From assembly GCA_963746255.1 (NCBI GenBank), contig CAVVAJ010000001.1:248001-312000 (forward strand): a stretch of 64,000 bases of DNA. The letters run 5' to 3'. A program made the position numbers and the translations under genes. This DNA comes from DAOVXM01 sp963746255. Its GTDB lineage: Bacteria; Chloroflexota; Anaerolineae; Anaerolineales; UBA4823. The notes beneath the pieces were generated by a model. It saw only the letters and a list, made by a program, of their open reading frames with translations. It was not told the origin of the DNA and did no database searches. This document shows positions 30,446 to 39,376 of the stretch, one piece after another; position 1 is the stretch's first letter, and every line of letters starts with the position of its first letter.

Positions 30446-31249
30446 TTAGAATTCCATCACACTGTCAAGCCCACGGTGAACACCAACCAGTTTTCCTACT
30501 TCTCGTATAGCTAAGAGTGCTCCATTTACGTATGGCTCCGCACTTGACCCTGATTCGTGACGTAATATTAACTTCTGATCAGGCATTCCAAATATTGCAT
30601 CTATTGAAATGACATATCCCGGAAGTCGTATCGAGTGAACCTGAGAACCATGCAATCGTACCCCTCGACTTTCTTTTGGACCTTCTATTTCATCTAGGGG
30701 AACATCAAGTTGTGACCCATGTATCTTAGAAAGTCGATTTGCTAACTCGCGCGCAGTTCCGCTAGGAGCATCTTTCTTGTCGGAATGGGCATAGTCAATT
30801 ATCTCCCAGTGAGGAATATACTTAGCTGCCATTTCGGCAAATTTCTGAAGTAGAACGGCGGAAAGAGCAAAATTTCCCACTGCCAAAACCCCACGTTTGA
30901 CTTCTTGTGCAACCTCGTTTATCTCTTGATAGATTTCATTACTCAGCCCAGAAGTACCGATTACAACATGAACACCGCTCTTGAGTGCAGACAAAACATG
31001 ATACTTAGCTACATCTGGTCTTGTGTATTCCACAAATACATCCGGGCTGGTTTTTAGTGCATCTTCCACAGTTCCAAAAATTGGCGTGGTAAGCCCTTCA
31101 ATAGCTATCGCTTCATCAAGGGTTTTTCCAGCATTACTTCGAGAAATAGCGGCTACCAACTCCATATCAACGGCATCAAATATACCTCGGGACAGTTCTG
31201 ACCCCGCCCATCCAGTTGCACCTGCTACGCATATTTTTAATTTGTTCAT
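30446..31249 (-). CDS. dapB: 4-hydroxy-tetrahydrodipicolinate reductase
   Basis: 267 residues, normal DapB length. It catalyses the NAD(P)H step to tetrahydrodipicolinate in lysine and meso-diaminopimelate synthesis. The Rossmann motif is ICVAGATGWAGSEL; HVVIGTSGLSN and VGNFALSAVLLQKF follow. The catalytic block reads EIIDYAHSDKKDAPSGTA. Compared with E. coli EIIEAHHRHKVDAPSGTA, the first catalytic His is Ala, while the second His and the Lys are kept. It is flanked on both sides by attC-like core sites and is more AT-rich than its neighbours, so it looks like a mobile cassette. No other lysine genes are in the window. The family call is firm. Confidence 0.9.
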   Translation of the reverse strand: MNKLKICVAGATGWAGSELSRGIFDAVDMELVAAISRSNAGKTLDEAIAIEGLTTPIFGTVEDALKTSPDVFVEYTRPDVAKYHVLSALKSGVHVVIGTSGLSNEIYQEINEVAQEVKRGVLAVGNFALSAVLLQKFAEMAAKYIPHWEIIDYAHSDKKDAPSGTARELANRLSKIHGSQLDVPLDEIEGPKESRGVRLHGSQVHSIRLPGYVISIDAIFGMPDQKLILRHESGSSAEPYVNGALLAIREVGKLVGVHRGLDSVMEF

Positions 31250-31289
31250 AATTCTCTCTATTTTTGAAGAAAGTTATTGTTGTACTTGC

Positions 31290-31398
31290 GCCTAACAGCC
31301 TCGAGCTGAGGCGCCAGACCATTCACCCTGGCCACGACTTCCCACCGCCATGACCCTCATCATAGATTGCTAATCGTGCTGCATCCCCGGTGTTGTGC
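31290..31398 (-). other. attC-like site upstream of dapB
   Basis: Minus strand from GCACAAC (31398-31392) to GTTAGGC (31296-31290), about 109 bp. The 3' core lies 40 bp before the dapB ATG, as in a cassette junction. The hairpin GCCTC-GAGCT-GAGGC (about 31298-31312) is adjacent. The GTTGTGC/GCACAAC core is the same variant as in the other dapB-flanking site, so the two sites agree with each other. Confidence 0.55.
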
Positions 31399-31423
31399 CA
31401 ACACTAAGGATACCACCGCTACG

Positions 31424-31450
31424 CCCCACTCGGTACATTTTAGTAACTCC
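31424..31450. repeat. 27-bp dispersed repeat, copy B
   Basis: Same sequence as 20093-20119 with two differences (GGTACATTTTAGTAACTCC here). Lies between the SUMF1-domain gene and the attC-like site. Confidence 0.75.
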
Positions 31451-31590
31451 GTCCGTACTAGGTCGCAAAATAGATGTGACCTTGTTTCGGGAATTACTCG
31501 GCACTTCATTTGCGCAACCTCCTATCGTACTCTTTTCCAATATCTTGATACTAGCCTTCGGCTCTATCATCCGTTTGACTTTCCTTAGCC

Positions 31591-32547
31591 TTAATTACCG
31601 AATAGCAGCGACCAATTAGAGCCAGCTTTGACACAGCGAAAGCCAACCTTGTGGCGAGCGTAGTCGGGGGTGTTCTGGCCGCGGTTGCTGCTTCGAAGTT
31701 TTTCCGGCGTATCCAACCAGCATCCTCCTTTGGGGGTATGAGTCTCCCCTTCGTCAGGGCCAACAGGGTTTACTTGCGGGTCAGCGGAAAAGTAGCCAAA
31801 CCAATCCGCTACCCATTCCCGTACATTTCCTGCCATGTCAAGGGCGCCGCACCAGCTTACGCCTGCCGGGAAACTGCCAACTGGTGCAGTTTCCGGATAG
31901 CCATCGTCGAAAGATGGATCGATTGCGCCAGCGGCGCAAGAGGCATCGCAGTAATTGACACGGGATGGTTCGAAGACTTCTCCCCAAGGGAAAGTTCGGC
32001 TTTCCGGTCCCCGAGCCGCGTACTCCCATTCAGCCTCAGTGGGGAGACGCCCTCCCGCCCATAAGCAATACTCAACCGCCTGATCGTGTGTGACCCAAAC
32101 CACGGGATAATCTGAATATACAGTATCGCCGAAATAGGACTCTCGTGTGAAGGAGCTCGTATCTGAAGGTGGGGAACATGCCTGGTCTTCGACACAGCGT
32201 TCGTATTGCTGGTTTGTCACCTCGGTGAGGTCGATCCAGAAGCCATCCAGCTTCACGGGATGATCAGGCATTTCGTCGGCGAACGACGACCCCTTACACA
32301 CGGCTAGACCCAAGCCGGCTTGCTTGCAGATCTGGAGGGCGTAGCGCAAGCCTATATAATCTATCCCCATCGAGAACTCCCCCGGAGGGACAAAGACCAT
32401 TGTCATTCCATCTGTCTGCCGCTGCCAGGTATCGCCCAATTGAGGCATGGTCTCAAAGGGACCCTCAGGAGTGCACTGATAGAGCACACCGGCGAGGATG
32501 ATTAATGGCAGGATTAGACGAGTCTTTGTTGTGGGAAGATATCTCAT
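31591..32547 (-). CDS. SUMF1/EgtB-PvdO-type protein, exported
   Basis: 318 residues. GGAGAGGCGTC precedes the ATG. A hydrophobic N-terminus (LILPLIILAGVLYQC) suggests export; the lipobox is poor. The FGE-sulfatase fold is marked by MVFVPPGEFSMG, LDGFWIDLTEVTNQQYERC, GGRLPTEAEWEYAARG, GALDMAGNVREWVADWF and HKVGFRCVK. The catalytic Cys pair of real formylglycine-generating enzymes is not visible (here KGGCWLDTPEKLRSSNRG), and no sulfatase is nearby, so the fold assignment is safe but the activity is not. Extra cysteines occur. The downstream side leads to the dapB cassette. Confidence 0.85.
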   Translation of the reverse strand: MRYLPTTKTRLILPLIILAGVLYQCTPEGPFETMPQLGDTWQRQTDGMTMVFVPPGEFSMGIDYIGLRYALQICKQAGLGLAVCKGSSFADEMPDHPVKLDGFWIDLTEVTNQQYERCVEDQACSPPSDTSSFTRESYFGDTVYSDYPVVWVTHDQAVEYCLWAGGRLPTEAEWEYAARGPESRTFPWGEVFEPSRVNYCDASCAAGAIDPSFDDGYPETAPVGSFPAGVSWCGALDMAGNVREWVADWFGYFSADPQVNPVGPDEGETHTPKGGCWLDTPEKLRSSNRGQNTPDYARHKVGFRCVKAGSNWSLLFGN

Positions 32548-32747
32548 GACGCCTCTCCGTCTGTTGATTCGAGTTTATTGCAGAATGCACTTCTGGCGGT
32601 CTAATAATTATATTAGCTGACGAGCGTCGCAGGCTCAGAACCTTTAAACTTTGCTTGTAGCACCCAGCCCTCTACTGCTAGGCAGGTCAGGCACTACGGA
32701 GGGTTAGTTGTCAGTATGGTCCCGAACGGAAATGCTCCTTTCCAAGA

Positions 32748-33641
32748 TTATCCGACAAGCAGACCAATCGCCACAAGTACTGGCGTCACGATGTTGATAA
32801 TGACGTTCAGCCCCATGAAGGGAATAAGTTTAGATATATTCTCAGAATAAATGAACGCACCTAAAAAGGCAGGTACCGAGATAAGAACACTCCCTAATCC
32901 GAGAAGGCTGGCTTTAGGCAAGTATTCATACCAAACGCCTAAAATAATGGTCAGATATGCTGCCAACAGAAATAAGCCGTAGATAATGCTACTAGCTCTC
33001 CTACCAATGATGATCGGTAAGTGCCTCCTACCAACGGCCTGATCTGCTTCAACGTCTGGGAACTGATTCAAGAGCAGTAGGTCGCTAACCAGAAAGAACG
33101 GGATGAACGACGCAATAAATGCTGTCCAGGTATATCCCCCAGTTAGGACAAGGTTTGTGCCCATGACCATGAGTGGCCCAAAGCCAATTCCGGGCGCTAT
33201 TAAGCACAATATCGGATTGTGGGAGATCCAAGTGGTATAGGAAAGTATGATGAAAAGCCCTAGTACTCCAATCGGTAAGAGGGAAAAGCTTCTAAAAGAG
33301 ATGAAGTATGCCCCAATCAAAATTGTGACAGCGAACGTGATCAATCCCATGGACAAAGCTTGGCGTGACAATTTTGGGTTCTCAGGTAAGGTTCCACTCC
33401 CCCCGCTAAAGGGGGTCTTTCTTGTCATGAAATCCAACCCACTCTTGAAGTCGAAATACTCATTTAGGGCATTTACGCTCGTATGCGCACAGATTGCCCC
33501 GATTAGAGCGAGAACGGAGTGAAATATGTCAATACTGCCAGATGTCCACACGGCGGTTGCAAATCCCAGCAAGAAGCAAGCCGGGGTTAGGATGATGAAA
33601 GGAAGACGCATCGGCCCCAGGAGATTTCTAACATCACTCAT
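32748..33641 (-). CDS. UbiA/MenA-family prenyltransferase
   Basis: 297 residues from the ATG at 33641, preceded by AAGGGTGATAAGT. Eight to nine membrane segments. The two Asp-rich sites that bind prenyl diphosphate through Mg2+ are NALNEYFDFKSGLD and NQFPDVEADQAVGRRHL. The general pattern is that of MenA-like enzymes, which attach a prenyl chain to dihydroxynaphthoate in menaquinone synthesis, though other aromatic acceptors are possible. It acts in the cytoplasmic membrane. The 5' end follows AGCTAAC/GTTAGCT at 33694-33700, half of an attC-like site. Confidence 0.88.
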   Translation of the reverse strand: MSDVRNLLGPMRLPFIILTPACFLLGFATAVWTSGSIDIFHSVLALIGAICAHTSVNALNEYFDFKSGLDFMTRKTPFSGGSGTLPENPKLSRQALSMGLITFAVTILIGAYFISFRSFSLLPIGVLGLFIILSYTTWISHNPILCLIAPGIGFGPLMVMGTNLVLTGGYTWTAFIASFIPFFLVSDLLLLNQFPDVEADQAVGRRHLPIIIGRRASSIIYGLFLLAAYLTIILGVWYEYLPKASLLGLGSVLISVPAFLGAFIYSENISKLIPFMGLNVIINIVTPVLVAIGLLVG

Positions 33642-33693
33642 ACTTATCACCCTTGTGAGACCATTTGATACATGACTGAACTTAGCGACAGCC

Positions 33694-33700
33694 AGCTAAC
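33694..33700 (-). other. attC-like R' half site in front of the UbiA gene
   Basis: Minus strand AAATTGTTAGCTGG. GTTAGCT differs from GTTRRRY at the third R only. With GCCCAACAA (34642 leftwards) it would make one attC site interrupted by the group II intron relic, both halves showing the RYYYAACAA / TTGTTRRRY arrangement. Confidence 0.4.
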
Positions 33701-33719
33701 AATTTCGCTTTGGCTGCGG

Positions 33720-34630
33720 GCTTCCTGGCGCTGGCCTTGCCCAAGCGAGGACCGTGACGGGGAGAGCCGTCAGCTGGTAGGTTCAGGAAATGGCGCCTGA
33801 GACTTAGGCTGGGCAGCTCGTTGCTCTCCGTTTCCTCTTGAGAGTGCCTTAAATACCCATACCATATCTTGGCTTCCATCCCCTGCCACCTCGAACCGGA
33901 CGTGATGTATTCCCTCATACGGCTCTCCGACAACCTTATTCCGGGGGCATGCACAGTTCCAGTTCCGATACCTTTATTATATGCTTTCCACATCAAGCCT
34001 GTATCTCTCTCTTTTCCTGCTTGGTTTTCCGGTAATGTATTGCGTTGACCATCTCGTGAGTATTCAAGGGGTGGCGTTGGCCTTTCGGCATGCACCTTAA
34101 CTTACGGTCTCGCTTAACTTGGTTCAAGCAGGGCTCCTTCCCTCCGATAAGGTTATGTTGCCCTTATTATTACCAGTACTATGAACCCCTCCGACTTCTC
34201 ATCCGGCTTTCTCCTGGATTTCGCTTCACCAACCTATACCAGTCGTTACAGAGGATTTGGACCACCGACCGGGTGATATCTCCCCTGTTCCATCGTCTGC
34301 TTTCACAACATCCCGCTCTCCCTACGCCGGAGGGTTCTTCGCGGCTGCTTGTTCAGGGTCTTCGCCGCTTCCATGGCCTTCACCTGCGCTGACAGGCTCG
34401 GCTCCCTCTTTTTCCCTTTCGGGCTAACATTTCGGCGCTGCCGAGCAAACGTGTTCGCCATTCATTTTATGTTGCGGGCTGCCATTTTGTTCTCCTTTCT
34501 CAGGGGAGGTTACATCGTTTAAGCACAACCAGTCACCTGGCTGCATTGGATGCCTGCTACCTGGCCGCCTGACCATTACCAATATCGGACTTTCACCGGT
34601 TAGCAGACGATAGCTTTCAGGACACATCAC
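33720..34630 (-). mobile_element. Group II intron relic lacking most of the reverse transcriptase
   Basis: On the minus strand the 5' part has GTGTCCTGAAAG and CCGGTGAAAGTCCG, typical of bacterial group II intron domain I. Then come the conserved GAGAAGTCGGAGGGGTTCAT stretch (about 34180-34200) and, near 33890-33935, a domain-V-like hairpin GAGCCGTATGAGGGAAT ... ACGTCCGGTTCG. The roughly 1.2-kb reverse transcriptase/maturase gene that should lie between is missing, so this is a deleted copy. Exact ends are uncertain. It sits between two attC half sites, as group IIC-attC introns do. Confidence 0.65.
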
Positions 34631-34635
34631 GCTTT

Positions 34636-34642
34636 GTTGGGC
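34636..34642 (-). other. attC-like R'' half site downstream of fumC
   Basis: Minus strand GCCCAACAAAGCGTG; GCCCAAC fits RYYYAAC exactly. It follows the fumC stop by about 82 bp and precedes the intron relic directly. Confidence 0.45.
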
Positions 34643-34724
34643 GTGTTTTGATGTTATCGGTAGCTGCTTATCGCTGCACATTTCATCGATACGGGCATTG
34701 CAAACCCCTACAGCATTTTTTGGC

Positions 34725-36128
34725 CTATTTTGGAAATATCATCTCTTCGGGACGGACGTATATATCAAATTCTTCTTCGGTCACAAAGCCGCTTGCCACG
34801 GCCTCTTCACGTAGTGTGCTGTGATTCTTCAGAGCTGATTTCGCAATACTGGTGGCATTGTCGTAACCGATGTGCGGGACCAGGGCGGTTACAAGCATGA
34901 GAGATTTTTGCACAAGCTCCGTTATCCGTTCGATATTCGGCTCAATTCCTACAATACAGTGATCGGTAAGACTGACAACTGACTCAGCGATGAGACGGAT
35001 GGACTGAAGCACGTTGTAAGCAATGACGGGTTTGAAAACGTTCAGTTCCAGGTGCCCTTGCGCTCCGGCAAATGTGACTGTGGTGTGATTACCAATCACC
35101 TGAGCACAAACCATGGTCATGGCTTCACATTGAGTCGGATTTACTTTGCCGGGCATTATGGAAGAACCAGGCTCATTTTCAGGCAGGGAGAGTTCACCGA
35201 TTCCGGTTCGCGGGCCTGAACTTAAGAGACGAATATCATTTGCTATTTTATTTAGACTCACAGCAATGGTATTCAACACCCCAGATACTTCTACCATAGC
35301 ATCGTGACTTGCCAGTGATTCATACTTATTTGCAGCAGAGATGAAAGGCAGACTCGTAATCATCGCAACTTCCTCAGCAAATTTATTACCAAATCCTGGT
35401 TTTGAGTTCAAGCCTGTGCCCACCGCAGTGCCGCCTTGTGCAAGGGGGTACAGTCGTTTGAGGCAGTCGTTAACCCGATCAATACCCAATTTCACTTGGG
35501 TTGTGTAACCGGAAAACTCCTGACCCAGGGTAAGCGGGGTCGCGTCCTGCAAATGCGTTCGTCCGATCTTGATAATGTCTTTCCATGCCTGGGATTTTTT
35601 AAAAAGTGCCCTGTGCAAATGTTCTAGGGCCGGAATCAGTATGTGATGTAACTGCTCGACCGTGGCGATATGCATAGCTGTTGGGAACGTATCATTTGAA
35701 GATTGGCTGCGATTGCAGTGATCATTGGGATGAACAGGTGTTTTTGAACCAAGCGTACCGCCAAGCCGCTTTATGGCGAGATTGGAAATCACCTCGTTGG
35801 CGTTCATGTTAGACTGAGTGCCGGAACCAGTTTGCCAGATAACAAGAGGAAAGTTGTCGTCCATCTTTCCGTCAATCACATCTTGGGCTGCAGCAGCAAT
35901 GGCATAGCCAATTTTTTTATCAATGTTATCTAGCGCAATATTTGATAACGCAGAACACCGCTTAACGATGCCCAATGCTCGGATTAAGGGTCGAGGCAGG
36001 CACTCATTGCCGATCTTGAAATTATCCAAGGAGCGTTGTGTATGTGCCCCCCAGTATTTGTCTGCTGGCACTTGGATGGGACCAAAAGAGTCTGTTTCGA
36101 CGCGGAGATTGAGCTTCTTATTTTTCAT
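34725..36128 (-). CDS. fumC: Class II fumarate hydratase
   Basis: 467 residues, the usual class II fumarase length. It interconverts fumarate and malate in the TCA cycle, without an Fe-S cluster, as a homotetramer in the cytosol. Visible signatures: TGSGTQSNMNANEVI, SSNDTFPTAMHIA, KIGRTHLQDATPLTLGQEF and the superfamily signature GSSIMPGKVNPTQCEAM. CGGGGAATC precedes the ATG. The gene sits as a cassette between an attC-like site (36180-36305) and GCCCAAC at 34642. It is intact, while the genes on both outer sides of these sites are degraded. No other TCA genes are in the window. Confidence 0.96.
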   Translation of the reverse strand: MKNKKLNLRVETDSFGPIQVPADKYWGAHTQRSLDNFKIGNECLPRPLIRALGIVKRCSALSNIALDNIDKKIGYAIAAAAQDVIDGKMDDNFPLVIWQTGSGTQSNMNANEVISNLAIKRLGGTLGSKTPVHPNDHCNRSQSSNDTFPTAMHIATVEQLHHILIPALEHLHRALFKKSQAWKDIIKIGRTHLQDATPLTLGQEFSGYTTQVKLGIDRVNDCLKRLYPLAQGGTAVGTGLNSKPGFGNKFAEEVAMITSLPFISAANKYESLASHDAMVEVSGVLNTIAVSLNKIANDIRLLSSGPRTGIGELSLPENEPGSSIMPGKVNPTQCEAMTMVCAQVIGNHTTVTFAGAQGHLELNVFKPVIAYNVLQSIRLIAESVVSLTDHCIVGIEPNIERITELVQKSLMLVTALVPHIGYDNATSIAKSALKNHSTLREEAVASGFVTEEEFDIYVRPEEMIFPK

Positions 36129-36179
36129 GATTCCCCGTAAGATGATTCATGTTTGAATCCGTGGAGAGTGTTTAACAAC

Positions 36180-36305
36180 GCCCAACCTTGGCGTAACCTG
36201 CCGTTGCGGGGCGAACCCTGACGCGGCTTTGCTCCAACTGAATTGCTTAAAATGCCATGCTCACCCACGCAGCAAACCAGCGGTCAGTTTAACGCGGGGT
36301 TAGAC
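36180..36305 (-). other. attC-like site upstream of fumC
   Basis: Best attC candidate in the window. Plus strand GCCCAAC (36180-36186) and GTTAGAC (36299-36305) both fit the RYYYAAC/GTTRRRY cores. The flanking arms pair well: GCCCAACCTTGGCGTAA against the reverse complement of TTAACGCGGGGTTAGAC, extending into CTGCCG and CTGACCG. Length 126 bp. The minus-strand site starts 9 bp after the stop of the preceding gene (36315) and ends 52 bp before fumC. Confidence 0.7.
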
Positions 36306-36314
36306 GCCATATCA

Positions 36315-36545
36315 TTATAATCTCGGAAACCATTTCGTAACTTTAGAAGCATATGATTTCCATTCATTCCCAAACTCTTGCTCAAGCAGTTCTACTACAC
36401 GTATTGCACGGGCAATGACCACCAGAGACATCTGCAAAAATTCGACCATTGTCCATGCTCTGAAAACTAACAATTCACCAATCGCCGTTACAAGATCTCC
36501 TAAATACATCGGGCGCCGAATGATTGTAAATGGACCCCTTTTGAT
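36315..36545 (-). pseudogene. C-terminal relic of an isoprenylcysteine carboxyl methyltransferase-like protein
   Basis: The frame reads AELYKEHELIKRGPFTIIRR then PMYLGDLVTAIGELLVF and ends KSYASKVTKWFPRL. The GPFxxIRRPMYLG pattern and the E-x(5)-Y tail are typical of ICMT/PEMT-type membrane methyltransferases. The N-terminal membrane part is missing; instead the sequence joins a DUF1801 fragment near 36545. About 75 codons remain. Confidence 0.7.
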
Positions 36546-36823
36546 GAGTTCATGCTCTTTGTAGAGTTCAGCCCCGAGTAATCCCGATACTTGTTGAGAA
36601 CTTCTTCCTTAAGTATGTAGAATGAGATGTAGTTTACCTGACTTTCGAATGCCACTTCGACTTCCCCTCCTGCCTTCTTGTAGCTAGGCATCCCATATTC
36701 CACGCTTTCTTCGTATCCAGCCAAGATTTCTACGCACAATTTTCTCAATTGGGCTAATGATTTACGCCGATTTACTGGGACTGCTTTCAGACAATCGTCA
36801 AAATTTTTCGCTTTACTCTGCAT
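36546..36823 (-). pseudogene. DUF1801-family protein fragment
   Basis: GAAGGTGAAAAA precedes the ATG at 36823. MQSKAKNFDDCLKAVPVNRR, SVEYGMPSYKKAGGEVEVAF and VNYISFYILKEEVLNKYRD match the DUF1801 (YdhG-like) family, but the last third is missing and the frame runs into the ICMT fragment in another frame. A recombination junction lies at about 36545-36550. Confidence 0.75.
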
Positions 36824-36901
36824 TTTTTCACCTTCATGGATATTTTGTACAAATAAGCTTTGCAGCGCATCAACGACCGCCAGCCATGATATGGAGATCA
36901 C

Positions 36902-37852
36902 TATCTTCTAGCAAACTGCTAAGCTATGAGCTTGGCTCATCGCCAACCACTCAAGCTTAAGCGATGATACGCCGCAAAAGCCCCCGTCAGGCCAATCATA
37001 CACCACACGCTTTCCTAATAGCTCCGTACTCACGCCGATATGGGCTTCCCCTCTCTGGATATGAGAGAACTGGGCGCTTGTGGCAGCAAGTTCAATATGG
37101 CGGGAGCAATCAACATAATAAGGATACAGATCCAGTTGACAACTGCACTACGGGTTTCAACCCAGCGGGTGGCTTCCGAGGGGGCTACCGGATATCCAGT
37201 TGGCCGCTTCTGGAGTGGAGTCAGCACCCACGTTACGAGGGCGACAGACCACAGAGCCGCGGTTGCTCCACCCAATAATGCTAGGATACGCTGCGTTTAC
37301 CCTTTTGACCGTAAGTAGGACCACGCGCCAAGTGCTAAACATATCCATGCCATTAGTTTCCAAATGTCTTCGTGCCGGTATTCTTCGAACACCAGCAGGA
37401 CAGCAAACGCAAATCCTCCCCACTAAACTTTTATTCCTTCTCCCAGGCCCAACTAGGTTTCACACCTGCGATTGCTCGCTCGCCTGCAGGACGGATCAAC
37501 CAGATAACTCACTTTTATCACAGCAACAGCAAGTTTGGCAAAATTTGTTATGAGCTGATGAATTAGGCCGGGGTAAAATCCGTTAGGCTGGCTCTCCCTG
37601 GATCAAAATGACGATGATCTTACATACGATTACCTTTTATGAATACTGCAATTACATGCAATGTTTTGACCTGGTTCTGTTGAATTATCAGCTTCTGGTA
37701 CTGCCACACTCAGCGAATAAACCGAAAATCTATCTGCGGTGCTATGTAAAACAGGTCTATGGTCATATAAGGCAAAGGACATTATCCGTTATACTGATAT
37801 TACAATCAAATCCATTGCGCAGATTTTTGGAAATTCATTATCCGGGAAGACA
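36902..37852. other. Degenerate region with a membrane-protein relic
   Basis: About 950 bp. A minus-strand frame (37030-37275) has two hydrophobic stretches (ALWSVALVTWVLTPL and NWICILIMLIAPAILNLL) joined by VAPSEATRWVETRSAV. It looks like part of a small membrane protein, with continuation in other frames on both sides (about 36950-37330). Plus-strand frames here are shadows. The rest (37430-37850) holds no supported gene and should contain the promoter of the kinase gene. Confidence 0.45.
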
Positions 37853-39361
37853 ATGTTTATCGACAGAATAAAAATAGCATTTCGTCGCTTACAGTGGAAG
37901 CTGACACTGAGCTATACCGCGGTCACCGTTGGCTCATTGTTTGTCGTGGTTTTAATTCTAGGGTATCTGTTGTTTTCAAGGGCATTTATCCCGATCGAGA
38001 TTTATAATCGCGTTCTCACCCCTGAAGAATGGATCCGGATTATTACCGAAAACAGTGGTGCCCTGGTACGCAGTGTTTATCTGCAGGACCCCATCGATAC
38101 AGATTTGATCGCAAACCTATTACAAGAAGGAAATCTTACCATTACAGAACTTGATTTATTCCAAATCGGCGACTTTCAAATCCGGTTAATGACAGAAGCG
38201 CAGGGTAGTACTATTTTCCTAGATCATGAAGGCATTCTGCTTGGGATCAACAATCCATCTCTTGTTCCTGGAGCTGTAGTCGGTCAACCGCTTGAAAAGG
38301 GGACTTTCCCTGGTCTAGACGGTGCCCTGACAGCAGCTTTAAATGGAGAAACTGATCCAGAGAAAGTGTTTATTACCCTTGAACCACATGAACGTTTTTA
38401 TTTTGCCATCCCTGTAACGGGTGAAGGTGATCAAGATGTATTGGGAGCTGTGATCATTTACATACATCACTTACCAACCGCCAGTGATATCCCAGAGACC
38501 CTGACCCAGTTATTAGGGCAGAGTGTCTTGATCCTGTTGCTGGCTGCCGGTGTGGTCGGTACAATCTTTGGTGCCATGACAGCTAGGGGTATGGTTAAGC
38601 GCTTAGGACGAGTCTCTCAGGTGACAGAGTCTTGGAGCCAAGGTGATTTTTCCGAATTCATTGAGGATCCAACTGGCGATGAAATCAGTACATTGACAAT
38701 ACGCCTCAACCATATGGCAGAGCAGCTGGAGCAATTTCTACAGCGAAGTCAGGCAATCGCTGTTTCTGAAGAGCGCAACCGCCTGGCGCGCGATCTTCAC
38801 GACAGCGCCAAACAGGAAGCGCTTGCCGCATCTTTTCATTTGGGCACCGCCCTGACACTTTTCGAGCGCGATCCTGTATCTGCGAAAAGCCATTTGGTTG
38901 AAGCCGATAACCTGGTGGATTCGGTGCGTGTTGAGTTGACCGATTTGATCCATGAACTGCGCCCCCCATCGATGAACGGCTCGCGTTTTGATGAAACACT
39001 CAACGAATATATCATCGAGTGGGCCCATCAAACTGGAATCGAAGCCACCTTGAAAGTGGATGGATCAATCGATTTACCCCTGGATATCAAACAGGCAATT
39101 TACCGCATCTTGCAGGAAGCGCTGGCCAATGTCGCCCGGCATAGTTCTGCAAACAAAGTGGATGTTAAGCTGAGTTTTGATGATAATTCGGTTGAATTTT
39201 GCCTAAGCGATGACGGATCAGGGTTTGACACCCAACAGCAGTTTGATGGAATGGGGCTTGACTCGATGCGCGAGCGGGTGGAATCGCTCAATGGCGATTT
39301 CATTATCCAAAGTGAACCAGGGCAAGGGACGAAAGTCTGTGTAGCGGTCCCGATCGAGTAG
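37853..39361 (+). CDS. NarX/LiaS-type sensor histidine kinase
   Basis: 502 residues from the ATG at 37853; a longer in-frame start at 37739 adds 38 residues without membrane character. TM1 is about residues 15-38 and TM2 about 210-232, enclosing an extracytoplasmic sensor domain of about 170 residues. Then come a HAMP linker (WSQGDFSEFIEDPTGDEIST), a HisKA_3 dimerisation box with the phosphorylated His (ERNRLARDLHDSAKQEAL, about 315) and a HATPase domain (LQEALANVARHSSANKV, DDGSGFD, GMGLDSMRERV). It autophosphorylates and passes phosphate to the regulator that begins 15 bp downstream. Signal unknown. Confidence 0.93.
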   Translation: MFIDRIKIAFRRLQWKLTLSYTAVTVGSLFVVVLILGYLLFSRAFIPIEIYNRVLTPEEWIRIITENSGALVRSVYLQDPIDTDLIANLLQEGNLTITELDLFQIGDFQIRLMTEAQGSTIFLDHEGILLGINNPSLVPGAVVGQPLEKGTFPGLDGALTAALNGETDPEKVFITLEPHERFYFAIPVTGEGDQDVLGAVIIYIHHLPTASDIPETLTQLLGQSVLILLLAAGVVGTIFGAMTARGMVKRLGRVSQVTESWSQGDFSEFIEDPTGDEISTLTIRLNHMAEQLEQFLQRSQAIAVSEERNRLARDLHDSAKQEALAASFHLGTALTLFERDPVSAKSHLVEADNLVDSVRVELTDLIHELRPPSMNGSRFDETLNEYIIEWAHQTGIEATLKVDGSIDLPLDIKQAIYRILQEALANVARHSSANKVDVKLSFDDNSVEFCLSDDGSGFDTQQQFDGMGLDSMRERVESLNGDFIIQSEPGQGTKVCVAVPIE

Positions 39362-39376
39362 TGCAGGAGGCTATAT

